A DNA stretch of 64,000 nt from Cutaneotrichosporon cavernicola (taxonomy: Eukaryota > Basidiomycota > Tremellomycetes > Trichosporonales > Trichosporonaceae), in contig NC_083393.1 of assembly GCF_030864355.1 (NCBI RefSeq), forward strand, positions 2,790,001 to 2,854,000, read 5' to 3'. Shown one piece after another: positions 1 through 13,796 of the stretch. A program made the position numbers and the translations under genes. The stretch's first letter is position 1. Every line of letters begins with the position of its first letter. The notes under the pieces are model-generated. The model ran no database searches and was not told the DNA's origin. It saw nothing but the letters and a program-made list of their open reading frames with translations.

Positions 1-1692
<1,692 letters not shown>

Positions 1693-1952
1693 CTGTCTGT
1701 AGCATCATCAGCGAGTGTCTGATGCCATTCGTATCCTGTATTCTTGAGCTTGCTTGACATTGCGTTTGTGGAACAGAGATCAGTCGCGCCCAGTCATTAG
1801 GACAATCAACTAATGCTATTAGAAGCCAGTCTTAAGGCTCCGCTAATGCCGAAAATTTCCGCAGGTGGCAGGTCAGCGTGGTTTCACTTTTCATTAAGTA
1901 TGTCCTGTCAGCATTGTTGCGCCACGATACCCACACCCATATCATAATCACC

Positions 1953-4291
1953 ATGACCGACCTGGATCTGTCTGGATTCACAGAAGAGGAGCGTTACGAG
2001 ATCGAGGCGGAGCTCAATGACGGCTACGCTGACATTGAGAAGGAGTGAGTACTTGGCCGGAGCTGCTGGAGCAGTGGCTTTGGAATCGATCCGAAGGACA
2101 AGCGCTGACTCTCAGGCATTCCGTTGACTCGCAGAAGGGCTTCGAGAACGTGCTTGTCGTCGACAACGTCCCTATCGTCGACGAGGCCAAGAAGGAGAAG
2201 CTGATTCTGCGTCTCTGCCAGCTCTTCCAGAAGGCCGGTGCGCCGATTGACGAGGACCGTGTCGACATGCCATGGGACGACAAGGCCGCCACGTCCAAGG
2301 GCTTCATCTTCCTGTCGTACCCCGACGCTGCGCAGGCCGAGCACGCGCTCTCTGTGATCGACGGCTCCAAGTTCGGCAAGAGCGTGCTCTACGTCAACCG
2401 CTTTGGCGACATTGAGCGCTATGCCAACATGTCGGTCGGCGACGACGAGCTCCCGCCCGGATGGAAGGAGCGCCCGTACACAGAGAAGGACCACGCCCGT
2501 TCGTGGCTCGGTGACGTCCCTGGCCGCGACCAGTACCTCACCTTCCGCGACAACCTCGTCAGCATGTTCTGGAACGGCCGCAACTTCCAGGAGGAGCCCG
2601 TCCAGACCTCTGACGGCAAGAACCTCACCAACCCCCTTTGGGGCCAGTACTACGTCCAGTGGTCGCCTCTTGGCACGTACCTGGCGACGATCCACCTGCC
2701 CGGTGTTGCGCTGTGGTCAGGCCCCAAGCTCGACAACATGCTGCGTGTGACGCACCCCGATGTGCGCCTCATCCAGTTCTCGCCCTGCGAGAACTATCTC
2801 GTCACGTGGTCGCCCGAGCCGCTCAACGTCGCCAACCCCTCGCCCAAGGTCGAGAAGGCTGTGCGCGACACGTTCGGCCCCGAGGACGAGGGCTCTCAGT
2901 TTGTCATCTGGGACGTCAAGACGGCCCGCATGATGCGCACCTTTGCCGGCGAGAAGCCTGACGAGAACGGCCCACGTGACCGCAAGTGGCCCGTGTTCAA
3001 GTGGTCGCCTGATGACGCGTACGTCGCGCGCTGCGTCCCCAACGAGGCGATCCAGATTTACGAGCTGCCTAGCATGGGCCTGCTCGACCGCAAGTCGATC
3101 AAGATTGAGGGCGTCCAGGACTTTGAGTGGTGCCCTATGGGCGACAAGGACTGGGAGGACCGCAAGGCCAACAGCCAGCCCAAGCGCGAGTGCATGCTCG
3201 CGTACTGGACGCCCGAGGCGCAGAACCAGCCCGCCCGTGTCAACCTCATGGCCATCCCTAGCCGTAACGTGCTCCGTTCGAAGAACCTCTTCAACGTCAC
3301 CGACTGCAAGTTTGCGTTCCAGAACCAGGGTGACTACCTGTGCGTCAAGGTTGACCGCCACGCGCGCAAGGCCAAGAACAAGAAGGCCACCTTCTGCAAC
3401 CTCGAGCTCTTCCGTCTCCGCGAGAAGGACTACCCCGTTGAGGTCATCGAGCACAAGGAGTACGTGACGTCGTTTGCGTGGGAGCCGAGTGGACAGCGCT
3501 TCGCCATTGTGTCCACGTCCGACCCCAACTTTGGCCAGAACATTCCCGGCGTTGTCATCAAGTACAACGTCTCGTTCTACGAGCCCGACCCGAAGAAGGG
3601 CGACTTTACTCCCTTCAAGGTCCTCGAGGGCAAGGTGTGCAACACGCTCATCTGGTCGCCTCGTGGCCGCAACGTCGTTCTCGCCACCGTCGGCAGCCCC
3701 ACCAAGTTCGACATTGAGTTCCTCGACGTCGACTTTACTCTCGACGACACTCCGGGCAAGGTTATCAAGGACGTTGAGAACCGCGGTGACAACGTCCAGT
3801 CGCTCTCAACCGGCGAGCACTACGGCATCACCGACATTGCTTGGGACCCCAGTGGACGCTACCTTGCGTCGTGGGCGTCGTCGTGGAACTCGACCCCCGA
3901 GCCGGGCTTCATGCTCTGGGACTTCAAGGGCCATAACCTCGGCCACCAGGGCCAGGACAAGTTCAAGCAGTTCCTCTGGCGTCCCCGCCCGCCCACCCTC
4001 CTCTCCAAGGCGGACCGCCGCAAGATTCGCAAGGACCTCAAGGAGTTCTCGCGCGTTTTCGAGGAGGAGGACGCTGCCGCCATCAACGCCGGCACGGCCG
4101 AGGTTCTCGCTGCTCGCCAGCGCGCCATTGCCGAGTGGGACGCTTGGCGTGCGCGCAACAACTCGCGCCTCACTGCCGAGCGCGAGGCCCGCAACAAGAC
4201 CATCACCAAGCCCTGGGAGAAGGAGGGTGCGGCCGAGAAGGTCGAGGAGGTGTTCGAGGAGCTCATCGACGAGACCGAGACCATGGAGTAG
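1953..4291 (+). CDS. PRT1: Translation initiation factor eIF3 subunit b
   Basis: Exon 1 is 1953..2044 and exon 2 is 2116..4291, joined in phase 2 across a 71-nt intron, giving 755 residues, close to the usual family length. An acidic N-terminus is followed by an RRM at about residues 40-115 (ENVLVVDNVP, then SKGFIFLSY). A long WD40-like beta-propeller comes next (repeated short motifs VQWSPLGTYLA, FKWSPDDAYVA, IAWDPSGRYLA). The C-terminus is helical and charged (RPRPPTLLSKADRRKIRKDL) and is the part that in known eIF3b contacts eIF3i and eIF3g. eIF3b is the cytoplasmic scaffold of eIF3 and promotes 43S recruitment to mRNA. The ATG at 1953 sits in a good context (ACCATGACC) and gives the expected acidic N-terminus. 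Many long antisense and shifted frames over this gene reflect its strong codon bias, which suits a highly expressed gene. Confidence 0.95.
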
Positions 4292-5189
4292 GCGCGCCTG
4301 CTAAGCGCATCAGCTAGTATGTTGGTACAAAACGAATGGCATTCAGAGGACATGTGCACTTGCTGCCATAGAGCGAGGGAATTGGAATTGGCTGTCGTGG
4401 CCAATGGCTAACACTGAGGTGTTGAAATGTAGCACGCACTCTCTCATTGTCCGCAGCATACCACCACGCCACGAATTGTTCCATCTCTTCTCAGTCGATG
4501 GCTCGATGGCTTGCCTCTGGGCCTCTGATCCCTCAGATCCCAAGACTTGCAACGCCCTGTATCCTGAACGCGAATCTACACGATCTGAATGGTACCCTTC
4601 CGACGCGCCACCAGCCACAAACCACAAACTTTGTAGTGGACCCCATCCACCCGCTTCGGACCCAACGACCTCGCCGGCGTCAGGCACTTGTATTTTCAAG
4701 CTTGGCCTTGTTTTCAGACGTTCCGTGCCTTGCGTGCCGGAGCGCTCGCAAATTCGCAAATGGCTGATACGAGTCTGGAGGAAATGGTCCCGTCGCTCGT
4801 CCGGGATCCGGGCCGGGATGTGCCGTCTCATCCTGCAATACAAATGATTTCGGATGTGGGCAGGGTTGGGAATGCTGGCAGCGGGCAGCGGGCAGCGGGC
4901 AGTGGGCACGCAGGGTCATGGGTTGATGTCCTGCAAGAGGCAGGGCGGTCATGTGAGTCGATGCGCAGCAAGAAACAACGGCTGAACGGGACGTTTGGGG
5001 CACGCAGCTCGAAAGTATTACTGTACTCATACAGTACATGGTGTTACATTACAGACTGTCCGCATCAAGTATCAAGTATGAAGGATTTTGGGTTGGTAGG
5101 GGTTGGGTTATGCAATGCGCCTCTTTCGTCGTCGTCGTCGGCCACCCTGTTACTCATGCCTGCTCGGCATCTCCCGCTTCAGGGCCGGT
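4292..5189. other. Intergenic, convergent 3' ends
   Basis: This lies between the eIF3b stop and the stop of the minus-strand Myb gene, so it should contain both 3' UTRs. The only structure I see is a four-copy 7-bp tandem (GGCAGCG, last copy GGCAGTG) at 4877-4904. Open frames here are short and carry no recognisable motif. Confidence 0.5.
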
Positions 5190-6787
5190 TTACGACAGCT
5201 CCATGCTCAGCCCCTCCTGGCGCAGCTTGTGAGGCGCGTTGTCGATAAGGTGGCGCAACAGCTCCGAGGAGACGTTGACGCTGTGCTCACCGCGGTCGAG
5301 GGCGAGGAGCAGGCTCCACATGTTGTTGATAGGCAGGTCAGAGTGGCCGTACAGCACCTGCAGAGGCTTATCGGTGGCCGAGAGGGTCGCAAAGCTGTTG
5401 GGTGACGAGCCCTCAGCGGTCACTGGGAGATTGGCGCTGGTGCTGGACGCAGAGCTTGTTGTCGAGGGCGGGACGCCGCCGACGCTCGCGAGCCAGTTTT
5501 CAAGAAGACCGTGGTCGGCCGCGTCGGAACCGGTGACACTGTGAACGTGGTGGGCAGTCGAGATGGGAGCAAGACCGGATAATGGCGCGTTCGCGACGTC
5601 AAAGTTGAAGAGGTCGAGGGGAGGGTGAACGGAACCGAGCTGAGGGAGATGCCAATCGTGGTCTGGTGCGTGGCCAGTCGACTGGTGGGACATGTGTTGA
5701 GGCTGGTTCTGGGCAGCCTGAGCGAGGAGCATGTCAACGTATTGCTCCTCCGGCGAGGAGACGGACAGCGACGAGCGGCCGGCAGGTGTGGACGCGATGG
5801 AGAGCGGGGCGGCAGCGGTGGGGGTTTTGCGGTACTTTCGGCTGCGGTTCCGGCAAGCAATCGGGGAGCGACCGGGGAGCTGCTCAGCGATCGAAGTCCA
5901 CTTGGGTCCCTTCTCCTCGAGCAGTGCGAGGAGGAGCGCGTCCTCCTCGTCACTCCACGGCTTCTTGCTTGTGAGCTCTGGTGCGAGCACGTCGCGCCAC
6001 CGCTTCGAGACTTGGTCGTCTTTACGGCCGGGGATGCGGAGGGCTGTTGCGTGAAAGAATTGGATGAGTGAATGGGTGGCGTTGGCAAGCGAGGTGCGAA
6101 GAGAGAGGATTGCGTCAGCACAAGGTCCATGCGAGTATTGCAAGAGCACAAATACGCACCAATAGCCTTCCACTGTGGGCCGAGCTCTGCGTAGAGCTTG
6201 CGAAGGAGATCGTCCTCGTCTGGCGACCATCGTCCCTTGCGCACACGCGGGTCGAGGCTGTGGAACCAGCGCTTGCGACAGTCCTGAGGTCAGCCAGTTG
6301 CAAAACACGCAAGCGAGGGGATGATGAAACAGAGCGGCGCGAGAACGAGTGCAAGGAAGAGACCATCCAGCGGCATGGGCCCCAGATTGCCTTGGGTTTA
6401 AATGGCGTGGCTGACGCACACATTGCCACAAGCACATGCCATGCCGATTCGGAACGCACTGGCCACCCTGCCCATGTCGCCATCTCCAGTGGCCCTCCGC
6501 CCGGCAATCCTCGCTTCCCACCTAGCACCAGAGCTAGTCTAACTCACCTTGTTTGTCCTGCCGGAAAGACCGGCAGAGATTTTGGACCACTGGCTTCCGG
6601 GACCGCGTTGCGAGCCGTACTTGTTGACGGCGGCGATAAGGCGCGCGTCCTCGTCGGCAGTCCAGCGGCGTCGTGGGCGGTGGCCCTCGGGTGCAGTGGG
6701 CTCTTCCATCGGGATGGCAGTCGGGGTAGGAGTGTGGGACATAATGTCGCCTATGGGGTTGAAGATGGGGAGCGTGGCCGTCGTCAT
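5190..6787 (-). CDS. Three-repeat Myb DNA-binding protein
   Basis: Exons read from the minus strand are 6787..6548, 6283..6160 and 6043..5190, giving 405 residues. Three SANT/Myb repeats are visible in order: RRRWTADEDARLIAAV...SGRTNKDCRKRW, then GRWSPDEDDLLRKLY...PGRKDDQVSKRW, then PWSDEEDALLLALLEEKG...PGRSPIACRNRSRKY. Each has the regularly spaced bulky residues of a DNA-recognition helix-turn-helix. The rest is Ser/Thr/Gln-rich and low in complexity, as in fungal transcription factors, and ends in a conserved-looking helix (VSSELLRHLIDNAPHKLRQEG). It resembles fungal Bas1/c-Myb-like factors, but no specific orthologue can be named. Its targets are unknown. The repeat-1/repeat-2 boundary is split by a 264-nt intron. 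The start at 6787 is the first ATG upstream of repeat 1; a second in-frame ATG lies 15 codons downstream. Confidence 0.85.
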
Positions 6788-9460
6788 CGTGATGGAGGAA
6801 GGCGGCTGGGGAAGTGGGGAAGGCGCTGGGGCGAAGGCTAGTGGGAACGTGGGGGAACTGGTTTGTTGAGACGGAGACGGGGCGTCTGCGTAAAAGCCAT
6901 CACGGCGCTGGCTGTCGTAATGGGAATGTGGTCTCTTTGCTTCAGTCGAGGACGAAGAAAGATAAATGGGTAGAGTTGTGTGATGTGGTGATGTGGTGAT
7001 GTGGTGATATGGATGGATGATTGGGTTGATGGATGTGGCACTTACGGAAAAGACCGAAGCTTATAAGGTAGATGACACGGCTCTTAAATGGAGCCGTGTC
7101 AACTCCGACTTTGCCTCTTGAATACAAAGAGAATATTGGGACATGCCAAGACTTAGGTTGCCGACCGATCTATGCATAGCCCTGCCCTAACTGTACCACG
7201 GGGACCACCCAAACTCTGATGCCACGCCACGCTCAACAATCCATCATCTTTTCAGGCCATCCTCATGGCCATGCCAAGACTTTCAACCCTTGAATAATCA
7301 GGGCTTTCCAGTGGAGCTCACAAGGGGGCCCTTAACGCGTCTCTGCCCAACAGCTTCTGGGCAGTAAAAGCGGAAAGCGGAAATGCTGCGCATTGGTGCG
7401 GAGGTGGCACACATTTAGGGAACCTCTGACTGCTTCAGATCAGACAAGGCATAAAACCCAAGCATCTCGCAAATCTAGGCCTAACCGGGGCGCCGGAACC
7501 CTTGATTGTTCACGCGGAGTTGAGCCTGATCTTCAACCTCATCCGCCATCTCCCCCCAGGTTGTCTGAGCGGAGCCTTGCCAAGGTGTGCCTCGGGACGA
7601 ACGTGGCTGTCGTCATCCCTCAATGCTAAGCATTTTAGAAAACCGAGTCTTGGCATCGGCCGGCGACCTGTGGTACCACGCTGTGTCTGACCGGTTCGGG
7701 CGTCTTCTAGCACTTACCAGTCGAAACGTTGTCAAGGCATGGCTCTCCATGTGATGGCTTGGCCTGTCTCCATGAGACTGCCACCTCTTCCACGTCACGC
7801 TACGCTGCTATTACGGGATCCTTGGCTCGACAGCTGTTCCTTACTGTCGCCGGTTATAGCAGCCCGATGCGGGCAATCTGAACTTAAGCTTTGAAGTATT
7901 TGGTGAGGCACTTTGATAATCTTTGAATGAGCATTTCGCCCGAGGCGGAGAAGAAATTTGCCGGTGCTCCGGTTTTCCTGGATTTGCCGCCGGAGAGTGG
8001 CGGAAGTACCAACATCCGCCTCCGTCTCCAGCCCCTGGCAACTAGGAGCAGCTGAAAGCTAACGAGAAAACGTGCGGCGATGGTCTATGACGCGTGGCGA
8101 TAGTATCCTCGAGAAAAAAATCAAAAAAAAACTTCTCCCAATCTCCGACCCGTTCTCACGAAGTCTTGTTCGGCAGCAAGAGGTTCCAGGGTGGCGGCAT
8201 GCTGGATCCTTGTTCAATTAGGAGGTATAGGCGGGGTGGTTGGAGGAATGAGAGGCTTGGAGGTGGTTGTGTGTCGATGAGTGGGCAGCGTGGGTCTCTC
8301 TGCACGTCGTATTCTGTGTCGGGGAGTGCAGAGTTGATTCTTGTTCTTTAAATAATACGCAGCGATGCGCAGGAACGAAGATAAGTGTTCACGTGAACAA
8401 TCATCGAGAGACCGAGACGGACCTGTGTCACGACTAGATAAAAACATCTGCGACACCGGCCAGCGAGCTCACCCGAGATAAAGATCGACACCGGACGCTG
8501 CACCCGTGTCGACGATAAGCATCAGGGAGCGCTGTCAGTGGATGGAGCGGAATCGTGAGCCGTCGGTGACTTTTTTCAGCTCGTCAATGTCGTCTGATAA
8601 CCGAGATGTGGACCGTGTGAAGTGTACAAGTAATTGGGCCGTGTAAGGTGGTATAGTGATAATATGCTTCGAAAGCTTCTGCGCGGTGATCGGAGATGTA
8701 GATCTTCTGGAAGGTCGGGATGTGGTGAGACCAGGGGATGAGGTGAGACGGTCTGATGTGAGACAGAGTGTGATGAGACACACAGGTTGCGATGATCAGC
8801 TGACCTGGGATGGGTCCGAGGGTTCAAAGTTGGAGAGGGTATGCATCCACAAATGTCGGTCGTGATGGATACAACGATTCAACTAGTTTGAGGAGACAGC
8901 ATGCATCTGCGTGCATTGCGAGCGGTAGTGACGACGACTTGGCTGTCGAGCTGGGGACGACAACTTCGTGGCGGTCTGGTGCTGGTAAGGAACGCAACTG
9001 GTGGGCCATGTGAATGCTGCGTGGTTGGACACGTGGGAGTGTCTTGTTTTTTCCCACGTTATGCTCACATGAATACCACATGAGTACCACATGAGTACCA
9101 CGTTACGCGTTTGATTCCCCCCTTCGGAATACCTTTTGCCCTTGAAAAGCTATGGTGAGATGAATGATTATCGGTGGTGACCGAGCACGCCATTCCTCAC
9201 TGAAACGACGAAATTGTGACCAAGACAATATCCTCAACAATCCTCTGGTCTCTTGCCTTAGCAAGCACTTACAAAGCATCAGGTTGCGGCATCGCACAAA
9301 ACCCAACACAACAGTCTAGATTGCATCTATCCCAACTACTCTCCGTGATCCGCCACCTCGTACCCTCTCCACTCATCCTACTCGTCGCCAAACCAGATCC
9401 ACTGGCATCATCGCAGTACTCCAACTCCGAACGCGACTCCGATACGGAACAGCCTCCACC
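6788..9460. other. Long intergenic region, shared upstream region
   Basis: About 2.7 kb separates the divergent Myb gene and the rhodanese gene. All open frames are short and none shows a family motif or splices into one. Small sequence features are a GTGATGTG-type tandem near 6980-7010 and three near-identical 11-bp units (ATGARTACCAC) at about 9070-9102. I see no tRNA or other structured RNA. Confidence 0.5.
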
Positions 9461-10144
9461 ATGTCCCTCCGCGCGGCCACTCTGACGCGCACTCTGGCGC
9501 GCGCCGTCCGGCCCCGTGTCGGTACCAACACTGCCGCTATTTCTACGCCAGCCCGCGCATTCTCGACTTCTCTGTCTCTCCGCAAGAGCTCGAGTCCCAA
9601 CATGGCCGCTGCGACGTTGCTGAGCCACCACTCGCCCCTGTCTGCGCCACTCTTCAAGGAGGCGCGCGACGCTTGGGCACAAGACCCAATCATCGGTTAC
9701 AACGAGGTCAAGCACCTCTCCGAGCAGCCGACCGACTCTATTCTTCTTGTCGACGTGCGTGAGCCGGACGAGAATGCGCTCGGGAGCATTCCTAGCGCAG
9801 TCAACCTCCCCCTGTCGCGCATCGATGAGGCCCTCTCGGTCGGGTTCAACCCAGGAGCATTCCAGCAGGTGAGTAGAAGCTCAAGAATATGGTCGAGGCA
9901 CTCTACATAGAGTTTGCCCGCCATCAAAGCCCCTATCGTGCCATAGAACATGGCTGACGTGCAGGAGTTTGCGTTCCCCAAGCCCGCCAACAACCAGAAC
10001 ATCGTCTTCTACTGCCGGTCGGGCAAGCGTTCGGCGACTGCATCCGAGGTCGCCAACCGCCACGGGTTCCTGAACACTCGCAACTATGTCGGGTCGTGGC
10101 TTGAGTGGTGCGAGAAGGAGGACCTCGACAACAACGAGGACTAG
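9461..10144 (+). CDS. Mitochondrial rhodanese-domain sulfurtransferase
   Basis: Two exons, 9461..9868 and 9965..10144, join in phase 0 to give 195 residues. The first ~45 residues are rich in Arg, Ser, Thr and Ala with no acidic residues (SLRAATLTRTLARAVRP), a typical mitochondrial presequence. A single rhodanese domain follows (LLVDVREPDENALGSIPSAVNLP), with an active-site loop CRSGKRS in exon 2 whose Cys would carry the persulfide. The CxSGKRS loop and short single-domain form match the TSTD1/Rdl2-type thiosulfate sulfurtransferases, which move sulfane sulfur from thiosulfate to thiols such as glutathione. The specific acceptor cannot be read from sequence. The fold ends at WLEWCEKEDLDNNED, shortly after the expected last helix. 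Confidence 0.85.
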
Positions 10145-10741
10145 AAGTTGACCTGCATGCTCCCCGCACGACACCACAACAGCTATAGACTTTACATAGA
10201 CTTGTAACACGCCGAGACCTTCATGTATTGATACACTACACCGCCGTTGGAGTTGTTGCCCTGCGCCACTGACGACGATGCATCGGATGCCCCGCTGCGC
10301 ACTGCGCCCGTTGACAGATAAGTTGTGTGCTTGCGTGATGTCTAGCAGTCGTATTGTTGTCGTCATGTGGCATGCATTCATGACCGACGGCAGAGAGTTG
10401 AGTAGGAAGCATCCGAAGAGATAATCAGTGGCGTGCTCTGATCGGCATCTTTACGAAGGCGTCGCGTCCCGCGGTCAAAATGGGCACCGGCAACTAGAGC
10501 TAACGTCATCAACCTCTACTCTGGAATCGGAAGCGTTTCGATGACGACGATATGGTGCACAGTGGCTACATCGCCATGCACATTCACAGTACATATCATA
10601 CAATGCAGTTGGGCACTCGCTATTCGGACACGGTCGCGTATAGCTTATACAGCGCTCGCCATCGAAGGTGGAATGGGTTCCTGGGCCCCTGAGGCGGGCC
10701 CGTTCCTACGAATGCCACGCGACGTAACTAGCACGCACGTA
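10145..10741. other. Intergenic, convergent 3' ends
   Basis: This lies between the rhodanese stop and the RRP40 stop. No frame here has a recognisable product. It presumably holds the two 3' UTRs. Confidence 0.45.
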
Positions 10742-11735
10742 TTATGCGAGGAAGCTCTTGACGGTCTTGTCCACCTCAGCCTTGTCCGTAGCGTCGAGGG
10801 TCCCGGCGTCAACCGCCTCGATAATGCGCTGTAGCGCAATGGTTCCGTCCACGCTTGCCGCCTTGAACCACACGCGCCCGTTCAGTCCAATTGCGGTCTC
10901 GAACGGGATGTGTGCGGCCAGGAGCTGGAGGAGGGGATACTTGGGACTCAGAAGTCTGGTGTGAGCACGTGGCGAACTTGGTTCAAGGGTAGGCTGAGGG
11001 GCCTCCAAGTGTGGCATGTTCACACCCACACTCTGGCGATTGCCTGGAGTGGCACATCACTCGCACGCTCAGGCTGGCTGTTGCTGTTCGGTGACCCATC
11101 CAGCTGATGAGCAACCTCTACCCCCTTCCGCCCACTCACTTGCGACACAGCTGCAGCGAGCAGCACACCATCAAGCCGCCCTTGAGCTCGCCAAAGCCTT
11201 CAGACCGTCCCGTGGCGGGGTCAACACACTCGAGTTCAGGCTCCATATCGCGATTCGCAAGCGACACGCGTGCGTAAACAAGCGTCCCGACCTGGTGTCA
11301 GCACCAAAAGGGTATGCGCTAAGCCGCAAAGATCCAAGGAGACCAAGGGGACGGAGCCTCGTCTCAACCCACCTTGAGATTCGGCTTACTCCGCTTCGTC
11401 GCGCCCTCGAACGCAAGTCCATCTAGTGCGGCAGGGTGCGCGCTCCCAATCTCGACTCGATACCCCTCCGCATGGCGGGCGATGATGGAGCCCAGAACGA
11501 TATCCCGCTGCGCCGCAACGTAGCGCTTGCTCACACCCTCAACCCAGAGGCTCTCGCCGCGGTCGGCGGCCTTGCCCTTCGCCGCGGAGGAGAGGAGGCC
11601 TGCGCGTGTGGAAGAGTATGTGGGCTCAGAGGCGAGTGGGTCGGCGCGGGAGGGGGCGGGCGCGATGCCGGGACCAAGGGTCACCCGCGAGGAGGAGGGA
11701 AGGGGGATGGTCGTGCCGGGGAGGACGAGCGACAT
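10742..11735 (-). CDS. RRP40: RNA exosome cap subunit Rrp40
   Basis: Three exons on the minus strand (11735..11373, 11291..11140, 10955..10742) join in correct phase to about 242 residues, the usual Rrp40/EXOSC3 size. The N-terminal part has the beta-rich segment (VLPGTTIPLP) and the S1-domain region with YVAAQRDIVLGSIIARHAEGY. The signature LAFEGATKRSKPNLKVG, typical of Rrp40, spans the first splice site. The second exon carries MEPELECVDPATGRSEGFG and the third a KH-like C-terminus (PFETAIGLNGRVWFKA). Rrp40 is one of three cap proteins that guide RNA into the exosome channel for 3' processing and decay in nucleus and cytoplasm. The introns have the CTGACACCAG-type 3' ends common in this window. 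Confidence 0.92.
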
Positions 11736-12041
11736 TGTGGAGGGGCCAGGGAGTGGGAAGACGAGGACGACGTTAGAGTAAATTGGATGTGTTTAGGAGA
11801 GGGATCGAGTGCGCTGCGACTGGCAGCTGGCGACCTGACGATGGATGATGATCGAGGTCAATGTCGAGAACCGTCCTCGAAATGTTGACATGGGTTTGAT
11901 TCCGTTGAATAGCGCTGTCACGCTGGGATGGTTGGCCTCACCTCACAGCACTGACCATTAGATCGCATTCTCAGGAATCCTAATGAGCCATTACGCCTAA
12001 TATACCTCACACAGAGCATCTGCGCGACTACAAGCTACAGG
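11736..12041. other. Intergenic
   Basis: About 300 bp between the RRP40 start and the asparaginase stop. It should hold the RRP40 promoter. No motif is recognised. Confidence 0.4.
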
Positions 12042-13079
12042 CTAAGCCTCCCTCATGTCGCGGAGTACAAAAGGGAAAGCCACTTCTCCTATCTTGATCC
12101 CCGCCGTGTTCCGTCTCTCGATCCTGTGGAACTTGTCCATCGCCCGTCGTTCCTCCGCCGTCCCGACCCCCAACCGTTCCATAATCTCCGCGACGGTGGC
12201 CCAGAGAATATCCATGTTCCCATCTTCGACCTTGACCGCGATTCCAATTCCTTCCCCCCGAATTCCAACACCATAACAAGCATCGGCCCCAACCTTGCCA
12301 ACGACGCCGGGAATCGAGGCGATAGCGGCACAGAACCGTCCCGTCCCAGAGACGAGGAAGGGGTGCTCGTGCATCGCCCCGAACACTCTGGCCATATGCC
12401 TCTCTCTTGCTTGAGGGGAAGAGGGGTCGGCAGACGCAAAGGAAGCGTACATTGTCGCAAGGGAGGTGAGGGGCATTGCTGGGGCTGGGAGGTTACAGCC
12501 GTCCACCGCCCATTTCACTTCTCCAAGTCCGCCAACAAGGTCTTCAACCACCTCCTTGACCTGGACTTGGATCGGGTGGATGGGGAGATGGTACCCGTCC
12601 GAGGCGAGGGCTCGAGACGCTGCAAGCATGCCCGCATGTTTGCCCGAGCAGTTATTGTGGATTCCCTCCGGTACTATCCCTTCCCTAATCCATCTCTCAT
12701 TAACGGCCGGAGAAATGGCGGGATGGCCTCCGCACTTTAAGTCAGAAGGCGAGTTGCCTCCTCGACGGAGGAGGGCGCGCGCGTGGTCCAAGTGCGCTTC
12801 TTCGGAAGAGTGAGACGCGGACATGAGTGCGACGTCTTCGTCCGAAAGGGTAAAGTCTGGAGGAAGTGTTGAGTCCGGAGAAGGAGAGGCTAGCGCTTCG
12901 AGCACGGCCACGCTCTGAGCCGGCTTGGCGGCTGAGCGGATTAGGGTGAGGCGGGTGGGGTCGCCGACGGCATAGAGTAGCCTCCCCGAGGCGTTGGTGA
13001 TCGCCGCATGGATGGCGTGCCGGTTCTCGATAATCAGACCCCGGTCTTGGGTCACGTAGTCTGGTGGAGATATTGCCAT
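12042..13079 (-). CDS. Rhizobial-type (asparaginase II family) L-asparaginase
   Basis: A single uninterrupted frame of 345 residues. It carries the signatures of the AnsA/ReAV-type asparaginase family, which is unrelated to the Escherichia coli and plant enzymes. These are RSAAKPAQ with the S-x-x-K pair at residues 49/52, ASHSSEEAH with a second conserved Ser, CSGKHAGML, and VDGCNLPAP. In the studied rhizobial enzyme the Cys and Lys of CSGK and the Cys of DGC form a metal site next to two Ser-Lys pairs; all of these residues are present here. The reaction would be hydrolysis of L-asparagine to aspartate and ammonia in the cytosol, as no signal peptide is seen. It has no introns, whereas almost every neighbour has several, so bacterial origin is worth considering. 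Confidence 0.88.
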   Translation of the reverse strand: MAISPPDYVTQDRGLIIENRHAIHAAITNASGRLLYAVGDPTRLTLIRSAAKPAQSVAVLEALASPSPDSTLPPDFTLSDEDVALMSASHSSEEAHLDHARALLRRGGNSPSDLKCGGHPAISPAVNERWIREGIVPEGIHNNCSGKHAGMLAASRALASDGYHLPIHPIQVQVKEVVEDLVGGLGEVKWAVDGCNLPAPAMPLTSLATMYASFASADPSSPQARERHMARVFGAMHEHPFLVSGTGRFCAAIASIPGVVGKVGADACYGVGIRGEGIGIAVKVEDGNMDILWATVAEIMERLGVGTAEERRAMDKFHRIERRNTAGIKIGEVAFPFVLRDMREA

Positions 13080-13796
13080 TGTTTGAGGTGTTGAGATTGA
13101 TGAGGGAGATGGAGGTGTGGAGATGGGCGATGGGCAAAGGGATATTTATGGCTTCGTGGCCGGCAAGTCACGGCTCGGGCCGATCGGGGACGTCCGATGA
13201 CGCGGTCGTCTTTTGATCTATTGATGGGTCTGGCCACGTGAAGTGCCTACAGAGGAAGAAGAGAGATAGACAGATAGAAAGAGGAAGAGAGAACGGAGAG
13301 ATGGTAGAAGCATGGAGTGCGTGGACAGATAATGTGTGGACGCATGGAGCTGTAATGCTCACGTCAGGTATTGGGTGAAAAAGCATTGACATCCTGCGGA
13401 GAGGCCTGGTAATGCTCAGTCATAGGCCCTGCTCGAGCAAACACTGCAAGTTGCGAACGCGGAGACGTTACTCTTGTACGCGACTAGTAGGGGCACGCCG
13501 GGCTCGTTCCGTTATGAGGATGGCTGTGACGGTCCAACTGGGTTCCACTGACGGTCGGCTTGGCCCAACGGAAGGGGTAGGTAGGAGCAGTAGCTGTCCA
13601 GGAACAACCCGAGGCGCAGTCAGTTTCATGGCAACTGGTCGGTTGATCCGTCACTGAGTATGCCCAGAACCTGTCCTTGACTCGCTGCAAACGCGCGAGA
13701 GCAACTCGGCAGACAACACCCCTCCTTGGCCCCTTCTCCACAGTTCCACACAGCCACACCGAAATCGTGCCGAGTCGTGATGGGTGATGCATGCAA
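13080..13796. other. Intergenic
   Basis: This contains the 5' flank of the asparaginase gene and the 3' flank of mL54. There is a purine-rich stretch (AGAGATAGACAGATAGAAAG) near 13261. No gene is recognised. Confidence 0.4.

Noticed and set aside
2024..3454. Long antisense open frames (223 and 245 codons) over eIF3b
   Set aside because: They mirror the strongly biased third positions of the eIF3b exon, have no motif and no introns, and lie wholly within it.
5625..6071. Plus-strand frame of 148 codons opposite the Myb gene
   Set aside because: The sense strand carries three clear Myb repeats; the opposite frame is a codon-bias shadow.
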